64,000 bases of DNA from JBNJGB01 sp051747385. Lineage in GTDB: Bacteria > Myxococcota_A > UBA9042 > PHBI01 > JACKFB01. Position numbers and translations under genes: made by a program. Location of the stretch: assembly GCA_051747385.1 (NCBI GenBank), contig JBNJGB010000012.1, positions 62,001 through 126,000 on the forward strand. The letters are read 5' to 3'. The notes below the pieces were generated by a model that ran no database searches, had not been told where the DNA came from, and saw only the letters and a program-made list of their open reading frames with translations. Positions 1-6,260 of the stretch are shown one piece after another. The stretch's first letter is position 1; each line of letters starts with the position of its first letter.

Positions 1-132
1 CAGCTCCTCGTCGGTGAGCCCGAAGCGGGCCTTCAGCTCCGCGTGGCGGGCGTCCACGTCCAGCTTGTAGAAGCCGGGGATGCGGGACGAGGGGGCCTCG
101 TCGCGGACGGGCTCGAGGACGGTCGCGCTCAT
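1..132 (-). CDS. mvaA: Hydroxymethylglutaryl-CoA reductase, N-terminus only (cut by window edge)
   Basis: Only the first 44 codons lie in the window. The peptide has the signature SRIPGFYKL followed by an acidic LTDEEL stretch, which resembles the start of degradative-type (class II) HMG-CoA reductases; that enzyme interconverts HMG-CoA and mevalonate in the cytosol. The ATG overlaps the stop codon of the upstream Rieske gene (ATGA, 4-bp overlap), so it is translationally coupled as the last visible gene of the leftward isoprenoid operon. Mevalonate production fits the FPP/squalene synthases and the IPP isomerase nearby. The catalytic domain is outside the window, so the call rests on the N-terminal signature and context. 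Confidence 0.7.
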   Translation of the reverse strand, partial: MSATVLEPVRDEAPSSRIPGFYKLDVDARHAELKARFGLTDEEL

Positions 133-1334
133 GCCGTGGCCTCCAGCTTCTTCTTCGCGGAGTCTCCCTTGCGGCCGGCGGAGCCGGCACGGCGCTTGGA
201 GCCGGAGCGCTTGGCCTTCCCGCTCCCCGAGCGCTTGTCCTTCCCGCTGCCGGTGCGCTCCAGGTACTCCTCCCACTTGCGGATGGTGACCTCCTGGAAC
301 GCCTTCACGGCGGGGTTCAGCTCCGCCAGGGGCTTGTCCCAGTGGGCCTCCCACCCCTCCTGCTCGGCCTCGACGGCGTAGACGTCCTGGCTCAGCAGCG
401 GCTTGATGAGGACCTCGTTGGCCACCTTGAGCACGGGCGTCATCACCTGCCGCGGGATGTGCACCGGCAGGAACGGGATCTTCAGCGCCTTGAAGTAGAA
501 CAGGAAGAAGGTCTTCGTGGTGCGCTCGTCGATGGGCAGCACGAAGAGCCAGTGCTTGATCTGCCCGTCCGTGTTCGACCACTGGTACGGGTACTCGTAG
601 CAGAGCTCCATGTGGTTCGTGTTCACGGCATCGCGGTCCACGAACAGCCCGGAGATCTTCCCGCGGCCGACCAACGTGTCGTACTCGAGGTGGACGTCGT
701 CGCCGATGGTCTCGAGCCGCGTCAGCTCCGCGTCGTCGAAGGGCCGGTACTTGCGGTGCAGGTACGCGTGGGTGAAGTCGCTGACGTTGTCGATGATCAT
801 CGAGTGGTGGCCCTTGATGGTCATCGACACGGGGACGCAGGCCCAGCGGTCCGGCCCCTCCAGCTCCGGGATGTCCGGGATCTTCCGCTCCTCGGCCATC
901 TCCGGGTCGCCCGGGAAGATCCACACCAGCCCGTAGCGCACCTGAAGGGGATAGCTCGGCACCTTGAACTTCGGCATCTTGCGGCCGAAGAGGCTGTGGG
1001 GGATGTCCACCACCTTGCCGGCGCCGTCGTAGGCCCAGCCGTGGTACGGGCACACCAGGTTGCAGCCGCTCACGTGCCCGGTCGTCAGCTTGAGCTGCCG
1101 GTGGGCGCAGCGGTTGGCGATGGCGTGCAGCTCGCCCTCCTCCGTGCGGAAGATGGCGATGGACTGCCCCCAGAACTTCGTCTCGACCACCTCGCCCGGC
1201 TCGAGGCGGTCGGCGTGCTCGACGGCGTACCAGTAGTCCGGGTCCAGGCCGGCGGCGCGGACCTTCTGGCGCGTGTTCCGCGCCTCCTCGAAGCGGGGCG
1301 GCGGGCTCTGCTGGTCGGCGTTGGCGATGGTCAT
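129..1334 (-). CDS. Rieske [2Fe-2S] oxygenase, candidate sterol C-4 demethylase (SdmA-like)
   Basis: 401-residue Rieske non-haem iron oxygenase. The Rieske cluster motif is CAH at about residue 72 and CPYHGW about 18 residues later. The catalytic iron motif is DNVSDFTHAYLH at about 178-190, with H-x3-H spacing (as in carbazole-dioxygenase-type enzymes) rather than the common H-x4-H. The last ~40 residues are an unusual Gly/Ser/Lys/Arg tail. It starts 14 bp after the 3-beta-HSD-type gene and overlaps HMG-CoA reductase by ATGA. Bacterial sterol C-4 demethylation is known to use a Rieske oxygenase (SdmA) with an NAD(P)-dependent sterol reductase (SdmB); the adjacency plus squalene synthase makes that role likely, but it is inferred. 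Other triterpenoid or steroid oxidations are possible. Confidence 0.8.
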   Translation of the reverse strand: MTIANADQQSPPPRFEEARNTRQKVRAAGLDPDYWYAVEHADRLEPGEVVETKFWGQSIAIFRTEEGELHAIANRCAHRQLKLTTGHVSGCNLVCPYHGWAYDGAGKVVDIPHSLFGRKMPKFKVPSYPLQVRYGLVWIFPGDPEMAEERKIPDIPELEGPDRWACVPVSMTIKGHHSMIIDNVSDFTHAYLHRKYRPFDDAELTRLETIGDDVHLEYDTLVGRGKISGLFVDRDAVNTNHMELCYEYPYQWSNTDGQIKHWLFVLPIDERTTKTFFLFYFKALKIPFLPVHIPRQVMTPVLKVANEVLIKPLLSQDVYAVEAEQEGWEAHWDKPLAELNPAVKAFQEVTIRKWEEYLERTGSGKDKRSGSGKAKRSGSKRRAGSAGRKGDSAKKKLEATA

Positions 1335-1348
1335 GGGGTCCTCCTCGC

Positions 1349-2476
1349 TCAGGCTGCGCTGCGCCGGGCGTGGTCGTCGTCGGATCGGGGGGGCAGGATC
1401 GGGGGGCGCGCCTTCGGGTTCGTGACGGCGCCGCGCTCCCAGAAGAAGGCGTACTGCTCCCGGACGGCGTCGGGGATGCTGGTCGGCTCGTAGCCGAGCT
1501 CCTCACGGGCCTTGGAGATGTCCGCGTGGCGGCGGAGCTGGAGCAGCCGGATGGCCCCCGGCGTGAGCCGCTGCGGGAACCGCGGCATCGCGCGGCTCAG
1601 GACGAAGCTGGCGACCTCCGAGAAGGCGCCCATCACGCGCGCCGGCAGCTTCAGCTTCGGCTTCGGCACGCCCGTGACGTCCTCGAAGACGTCCAGCATG
1701 TCGTCCAGGGTCAGGAACTGCGTGCTGAAGATGTACTTGTGGCCGGTGCGGCCCTTGTCCATGGCCAGGACGTGGCCCTCGACGATGTCGCGGGCGGCGA
1801 CGAACTCGAACCCACCAGGCACGTAGGCCCGGAGCTTTCCGTTCGCGTAGTCGCAGAGCGTGCGGCCCATCCGCGAAGGCAGGTAATCGTGGGGCCCGAC
1901 GATGGCGCACGACGTGGCGAGCACGACGTCCAGGCCCTCGGCGATGGCCTTGTGGGCCTCCAGCTCCACGAGGACCTTCGACCGCTCGTAGGGCATGGCC
2001 CGCTCGAAGGGGAAGAAGGGCACCGACTCGTCGGCCGGCTTGGAGGCGTCCTCCATGTGATGGCCGACGGCGCTGAACGAGCCGGTCACGACCACCCGCT
2101 CGACGCCCTCGGCCAGGGCGGCCTGGAGCACGTGCCGCGTCCCGAGGACGTTGCACTCCCAGATCTCGCGCTTGTGCTCCGGGGTCCCGTCGATGGTCGA
2201 GACCTTCGCGGCCACGTGGTAGATGCGCACCACGCCCTCGACGGCGCGCCGGGTCGCGGCGGGGTCGCGGAGATCGCCCCAGGCCCGCTCCACGTCCAGG
2301 CCCTCCATGGCGCTGTTGTCGTCGCCCGTGCGCAGGAACACCCGGACGTCCTCGCCGTCGTCCAGGAGCCGGTGCACCAGGTTCGCGCCCAGGTGTCCGG
2401 CGGCCCCGGTGACCAGGACCAATCCGCTCGACTTCTTCGCGGGCTTTCTGTTCTTCGCGGTCTTCTTCGCGGCCAT
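1349..2476 (-). CDS. NAD(P)-dependent 3-beta-hydroxysteroid dehydrogenase-type reductase (SdmB-like)
   Basis: 375-residue extended short-chain dehydrogenase. The Rossmann motif TGAAGHLG sits at residues 23-30 and the catalytic YERSK (YxxxK) at about 162-166. The family includes sterol 4-alpha-carboxylate 3-dehydrogenases, dihydroflavonol reductases and 3-beta-HSDs. Residues 1-18 form a lysine-rich extension (MAAKKTAKNRKPAKK), reminiscent of the basic tail on the neighbouring Rieske protein. The gene lies 18 bp after the FPP synthase gene and 14 bp before the Rieske gene, so all are co-transcribed. A GGAGGGGAG purine run sits directly before the ATG. Likely role: oxidation/decarboxylation of a C-4-oxidised sterol and reduction of the 3-ketone, as for SdmB; the substrate is inferred from context only. 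Confidence 0.8.
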   Translation of the reverse strand: MAAKKTAKNRKPAKKSSGLVLVTGAAGHLGANLVHRLLDDGEDVRVFLRTGDDNSAMEGLDVERAWGDLRDPAATRRAVEGVVRIYHVAAKVSTIDGTPEHKREIWECNVLGTRHVLQAALAEGVERVVVTGSFSAVGHHMEDASKPADESVPFFPFERAMPYERSKVLVELEAHKAIAEGLDVVLATSCAIVGPHDYLPSRMGRTLCDYANGKLRAYVPGGFEFVAARDIVEGHVLAMDKGRTGHKYIFSTQFLTLDDMLDVFEDVTGVPKPKLKLPARVMGAFSEVASFVLSRAMPRFPQRLTPGAIRLLQLRRHADISKAREELGYEPTSIPDAVREQYAFFWERGAVTNPKARPPILPPRSDDDHARRSAA

Positions 2477-2494
2477 CTCCCCTCCCCCTCGGTG

Positions 2495-3397
2495 TCAGTG
2501 CGTCCGCTGCTCGATGAAGTCGGCGACGGCCCGGAGCGGCGCCGCGGCGTCTCCGAAGGACTCCAGGGCGTCCTTGGCCTCCGCCACCAGCTCCCGGGCC
2601 CGCCCGCGCGCCCCGTCGACGCCGAGCAGCGTGACGAAGGTCGTCTTCTCGTTCCGGGCGTCGCTGCCCTGGGGCTTGCCCAGGGTCTCCGTGTCGGCCA
2701 CCACGTCGAGGACGTCGTCCACGACCTGGAAGGCCAGGCCCACGCGCTCGCCGTAGGTGCGCAGGGCGTCCACCTGGTCGCCCCGACCGCCGGCCGCCAG
2801 CGCCCCGCCCACCACGGACGCCCGGATGAGCGCGCCCGTCTTCAGGCGGTGCAGGCGCAGGAGCGTGTCGCGCTCGACGGCCCGCCCCTCGCTCTCGATG
2901 TCGACCACCTGCCCGCCGACCATGCCGCAGGCCCCGGCCGCCGTGCTCAGCTCGCTGAGCACCCGGACGGCCCGGTCGGCGCCGACGCGCGTGACGAAAT
3001 CCGGGTCGGACAGGAGCTCGAACGCCCGCGTCAGCAGGGCGTCGCCCACCAGGACGGCCATGCCCTCACCGTAGACCTTGTGGGTCGTGGGCTTGCCGCG
3101 GCGGAGGTCGTCGTCGTCCATCGCGGGCAGGTCGTCGTGCACCAGCGAGTAGGTGTGGACGTGCTCGACCGCCAGCGCGGCGGCCATGGCGTCGTCCTCC
3201 GCGCCTCCCACGGCCCGGGCCCCGGCGAGGGCCAGGATGGGCCGCAGCCGCTTCCCGCCCGCCAACAGCGCGTAGGACATGGCCTCGCGCAGGGTGTCCG
3301 GGCAGTCCGTGCCGGCGGGCGACGAGGCGCGGAGGGCCTCCTCGACCCGGGCGCGCCGATCCGCCATCCACTCGGACGGGGTGGGGATACGCTTCAT
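2495..3397 (-). CDS. ispA: Polyprenyl synthetase, farnesyl diphosphate synthase type
   Basis: 300-residue all-alpha trans-isoprenyl diphosphate synthase. The first Asp-rich motif is DDLPAMD at about residue 85, with the two-residue insertion typical of bacterial FPP synthases, preceded by HTYSLVH and followed by DDDLRRGKPTTHK. The second Asp-rich motif is FQVVDDVLDV at about 225, followed by LGKPQGSD. It condenses IPP with DMAPP/GPP to FPP. The ATG at 3397, in MKRIPTPSEW, was chosen because it lies 2 bp after the squalene synthase stop and begins the conserved domain; longer frames upstream are antisense-like extension. Position between squalene synthase and the sterol-type genes supports FPP as product rather than GGPP. 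Confidence 0.9.
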   Translation of the reverse strand: MKRIPTPSEWMADRRARVEEALRASSPAGTDCPDTLREAMSYALLAGGKRLRPILALAGARAVGGAEDDAMAAALAVEHVHTYSLVHDDLPAMDDDDLRRGKPTTHKVYGEGMAVLVGDALLTRAFELLSDPDFVTRVGADRAVRVLSELSTAAGACGMVGGQVVDIESEGRAVERDTLLRLHRLKTGALIRASVVGGALAAGGRGDQVDALRTYGERVGLAFQVVDDVLDVVADTETLGKPQGSDARNEKTTFVTLLGVDGARGRARELVAEAKDALESFGDAAAPLRAVADFIEQRTH

Positions 3398-3399
3398 GT

Positions 3400-4458
3400 T
3401 CACTGGGCGACCTCCTCGTGGCGTGCGGCGGCTCGGGCGGCGACCCGCTCGGGCCAGTCGGGCGCAGCCAGCGCGGCGAACCCGTCCACCAGGGCCTCGT
3501 CGTCCCCGCAGCGGGCCATGCAGTCGCGGACGATGGCCCGGACCTCGTCGCGTGTGATCTTCACCGGCGCGCCGGCGCGGAGCTGGGCGTCGTTGCCCCG
3601 CGCGACGTGCAGCGTCCGCACCGCCATCCACAGCGGGAGCAGGCAGAACCGCCGCACGTCCTCCTCGGAGGGCGGGATGGCCAGGCAGTAGGCGAAGGCC
3701 GCGTCCAGGGCGCGCTCGGCCCGGTCGAACACCGGCGCCAGGGCCCGGTGCGCCCGCTCACGCTTGTCCGCGTCGGTCAGGTCGCGGACCTCCAGGCCCT
3801 GGTCCGCGCAGACGAGCCTGGGGATGAAACACCAGCCCCGCTCCCGGTCGTCGGTGACGTCCTTGAGGATGTTCACGAGCTGGAGCCCCAGCCCGAACTC
3901 CTCGGCGTGGGTGCGCAGGGCGTGCTCGCGGGCCGCGTCCAGGTCCAGCTCCTCGGTGAAGAGATCCGTGAGCATGTGCCCCACGGTCCCGGCCACGAAG
4001 TAGCAGTACCGCTCCAGGTCGTGGAGCGTGGACAGGGCGACCAGGCCGTCCTCCCCGGCCGGCCGGTGGGCGTACAGGGCCATGCCGCGGCCCATCTCCC
4101 CCACCCAGCGGACGACGACGCGCTGCAGGGCCTCGGGCAAGGCCCCGAGCACGCCCATGACCCGGGGCAGGTTTCGCGCCAGCTCCAGCTCGGGCCCGTC
4201 GCCGGACACGTCCTCCATGGCCCGGGCGAAGACCTCGGGCTCCTCCGCGCCCTCCACGGCCCGGAGGAAGCGCTCGAACAGGGCGTCCTTTTCCTCGACG
4301 GACAGGCGGCCGTCGTCTTCGATGGTGTCGACGACGCGGCACAGGAGGTAGCCGCACGTCACGGCCTCCTCGAGGCCCGACCGCAGCATTCCGATGGGGA
4401 TCGCGAACGTCCGCGACACGTCCCCGAGGAGGGATTTGCACCAGGTCCAATGTTCCAT
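3400..4458 (-). CDS. Squalene/phytoene synthase family protein, probable squalene synthase
   Basis: 352-residue head-to-head prenyl synthase. SRTFAIPIG precedes the first Asp-rich motif DTIEDD at about residue 43-48. The motif YCYFVAGTVGHMLTDLF matches the YCHYVAGxVG region of eukaryotic-type squalene synthases, and the second Asp motif is in VNILKDVTDD near 200, followed by RGWCFIPR. These point to squalene synthase (two FPP to squalene via presqualene diphosphate, NADPH-dependent) rather than phytoene synthase or the HpnC/HpnD pair. It is the first gene of the leftward operon, 2 bp before the FPP synthase gene. There is no clear Shine-Dalgarno; the predicted transcription start almost coincides with the ATG. 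The C-terminus shows no obvious membrane anchor. Confidence 0.88.
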   Translation of the reverse strand: MEHWTWCKSLLGDVSRTFAIPIGMLRSGLEEAVTCGYLLCRVVDTIEDDGRLSVEEKDALFERFLRAVEGAEEPEVFARAMEDVSGDGPELELARNLPRVMGVLGALPEALQRVVVRWVGEMGRGMALYAHRPAGEDGLVALSTLHDLERYCYFVAGTVGHMLTDLFTEELDLDAAREHALRTHAEEFGLGLQLVNILKDVTDDRERGWCFIPRLVCADQGLEVRDLTDADKRERAHRALAPVFDRAERALDAAFAYCLAIPPSEEDVRRFCLLPLWMAVRTLHVARGNDAQLRAGAPVKITRDEVRAIVRDCMARCGDDEALVDGFAALAAPDWPERVAARAAARHEEVAQ

Positions 4459-4466
4459 GGACGCCG

Positions 4467-4495
4467 CCTATACAGGCTCGCCATGGGGCCTGCAA
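4467..4495 (-). promoter_or_regulatory. Sigma70-like promoter of the squalene/sterol operon, near leaderless
   Basis: Read on the minus strand there is TTGCAG (4495-4490), a 17-bp spacer, then TATAGG (4472-4467). A start about 7 bp downstream would fall near 4460, two bases from the ATG at 4458, implying a nearly leaderless mRNA. That agrees with the missing ribosome binding site. Seen by eye; not experimentally supported. Confidence 0.5.
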
Positions 4496-4644
4496 CAGGC
4501 TCCGGAGGCTCCGATCCGCTCCCCTGGCGACGCATGCGGGGGATAATGGCGCAATTCCAGCAGGTTATGGACGGTGCAGAATGTTGCCTCCCGAGCTCCG
4601 GATCGGGGAAACGCGAGTCCGAGCGGTCGCTCTGGAGGCGTAAT

Positions 4645-4870
4645 GAAACATGTTCGGCACTTCCCGGACCGCCGGAAATGGAACGCGTTCATATCACTCC
4701 CGACATCCGGTGCCAGAACCCGTTTCGCTCCATCCAGGCCGCTACTGCAACACGTTCACCGCCCGCATCGCCTGGCCGGGGCGAGGGAGAAACACGTTCA
4801 CACCGAAGTGCCGACCGGCATATTGGAACGCGTTCACGGCTGCTGCGACCGCCTCCGGGCGAACACGTTC
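4645..4870. promoter_or_regulatory. Array of seven AACRYGTT palindromes, operator-like
   Basis: Palindromic cores start at 4647 (AACATGTT), 4682 (AACGCGTT), 4717 (AACCCGTT, imperfect), 4749 (AACACGTT), 4791 (AACACGTT), 4827 (AACGCGTT) and 4862 (AACACGTT). Most are extended to GAACNCGTTC. Start-to-start distances are 35, 35, 32, 42, 36 and 35 bp. Two weaker variants may precede them near 4578 and 4610. The intervening sequence is not repeated. The array lies between the squalene synthase promoter and the IPP isomerase gene, so a regulator of isoprenoid synthesis binding cooperatively is the simplest reading. The cognate regulator is not identified; no regulator gene is adjacent. Confidence 0.7.
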
Positions 4871-4933
4871 GCGACGTGATCATTCGTGATCCAGATCATG
4901 GACGAGCACCCCGGAGGGGGCGGTTGGCGGCGC

Positions 4934-5118
4934 AGGGCAATCGCAAAGTCGGAGAAGCGTGGGCCGCGCGGCGGTACGGCGCCCGGCGCTGGATTGCACC
5001 CGCTCGGAAACGATGGGTTCTGCGCGTCTGAGAGCAGGCAAGGGCAAGGGCAAGGGCAAGGGCAAGGGCAAGGGCAAGGGCAAGGGCAAGGGAGGGCGGT
5101 CGACTTTGCGACCGCCCT
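4934..5118 (+). mobile_element. MITE-like non-autonomous element, copy 1 (185 bp)
   Basis: The left end is AGGGCAATCGCAAAGTCG and the right end is the complement form ending CGACTTTGCGACCGCCCT, giving an 18-bp terminal inverted repeat with two mismatches. The right end also folds into a hairpin with a 10-bp stem (AGGGCGGTCG / CGACCGCCCT). Flanks are GGTTGGCGGCGC (4922-4933) and GGTGGGCGGCGC (5119-5130), an 11/12-bp target-site duplication. An internal hexamer array (5037-5090) makes this copy 24 bp longer than the other two. It codes for nothing recognisable and lies 59 bp upstream of the isomerase ATG. Confidence 0.85.
5037..5090 (+). repeat. GGCAAG hexamer tandem array, nine perfect units
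   Basis: Nine uninterrupted copies of GGCAAG lie inside MITE copy 1. The other two MITE copies have five units in which units 2 and 4 are GGCACG or GGCTCG. The pure, longer array here suggests recent slippage expansion. Confidence 0.95.
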
Positions 5119-5177
5119 GGTGGGCGGCGCGGTTCGGGTTGCCTCGCCGGCCGACCGCGTGCTAGTGCCCGCGGGCC

Positions 5178-6197
5178 ATGAGCGACATCGTCAATCGGAA
5201 GACCGAGCACCTGGACATCTGCCGGGACGACACCGCCGAGTCCGGCGTCTCCGGCGGCTTCGCGGCGTGGCGCCTGGGCTACCGCGCCCTGCCCGAGATC
5301 GCCCTGGACGACGTGGACCTGTCCACGGACCTGGCCGGCAAACGCCTGGCGGCGCCGCTGATCATCGGGGCCATGACCGGGGGCACCGACGAGGCCCGGC
5401 GCATCAACCGCACGCTCGCCGAGGCCGCGCAGGCCCGCGACGTGGGGCTGGCGCTCGGCTCCGGGCGGGTCGCCCTGGAAAAGCCCGAGACAGCCCCCTC
5501 CTTCCAGGTCCGCGACGTGGCCCCCGACGCGCTGGTCTTCGCCAACCTGGGCGCGGTCCAGCTCAACTACGGGGTCACGGGCGCGGACGCCGCGCGCCTG
5601 GTGGAGATCCTCGAGGCGGACGCGCTCAACCTCCACCTGAACCCCCTCCAGGAGGCCATCCAGCCCGAGGGGGACACGGACTTCCGGGGCCTCACCGAGC
5701 GGATCCGCGCGGCCGTGCCCGACATCCCGGTCCCCGTCTTCGCCAAGGAGGTGGGCGCCGGCATCGGCCCGGACACCGCCCGCCGCCTGGCCGATCTCCC
5801 CCTCGCCGGCGTGGAGACGGCCGGCGTCGGCGGCACCTCCTGGGCCAAGGTGGAGGCCCTGCGCAGCGAGGCGCCCCTGTCGCGCACCGCGGGCATCGCG
5901 CTCGCCGGGTTCGGAGTGCCCACCGTCGACAGCCTCCTGGCCTGCCGCGAGGCCTTCTCGGACGGCCGCCCGGTCATCGCCTCCGGCGGCCTCCGCACGG
6001 CCGAGGAGATGGCCACCGCCCTCGCCCTGGGCGCGGACGCCGTCGCCTGCGCGCGCCCCTTCCTCCTCGCAGCGAGCGACGGCGTGGACGCGGTCGTCGA
6101 GACCATCGACCACTTCGTCCACACCCTGCGGGTCGTCCACTTCGTCTGCGGCGCGCGCACCCCCCTGGAGCTTCGCGGGCGGGTGACGCGAGCGTAG
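5178..6197 (+). CDS. fni: Type 2 isopentenyl-diphosphate delta-isomerase
   Basis: 339-residue FMN/NADPH-dependent isomerase that interconverts IPP and DMAPP in the cytosol. Family signatures in order: RKTEHLDIC at residues 7-15, the FMN/phosphate segment IIGAMTGGT near 65, LGSGR near 95, HLNPLQE near 155, FAKEVGAGI, GGTSW near 215, and the C-terminal FMN-phosphate region IASGGLRTAEEMA. Length is typical. It is divergent from the squalene/sterol operon and separated from it by the palindrome array and MITE copy 1. It supplies DMAPP for the FPP synthase and matches a mevalonate-pathway organism, since type 2 isomerase is essential when all IPP comes from mevalonate. Confidence 0.93.
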   Translation: MSDIVNRKTEHLDICRDDTAESGVSGGFAAWRLGYRALPEIALDDVDLSTDLAGKRLAAPLIIGAMTGGTDEARRINRTLAEAAQARDVGLALGSGRVALEKPETAPSFQVRDVAPDALVFANLGAVQLNYGVTGADAARLVEILEADALNLHLNPLQEAIQPEGDTDFRGLTERIRAAVPDIPVPVFAKEVGAGIGPDTARRLADLPLAGVETAGVGGTSWAKVEALRSEAPLSRTAGIALAGFGVPTVDSLLACREAFSDGRPVIASGGLRTAEEMATALALGADAVACARPFLLAASDGVDAVVETIDHFVHTLRVVHFVCGARTPLELRGRVTRA

Positions 6198-6260
6198 CGT
6201 CCCGGTTGGAGCCGAGGGCGGTTCGTGCGATACACCGGGCCTCCGAAGGAGGGAGACCCG

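Noticed and set aside
4645..4870. The seven-fold repeat could be a CRISPR array
   Set aside because: The palindromes are only ~10 bp with variable spacers of 25-32 bp and no conserved repeat unit of 24-40 bp; no cas genes are near. Operator array is the better reading.
5037..5090. The hexamer array as coding repeat (Gly-Lys)n
   Set aside because: It lies inside a MITE, upstream of fni, without a ribosome site, and the same array occurs outside genes elsewhere.
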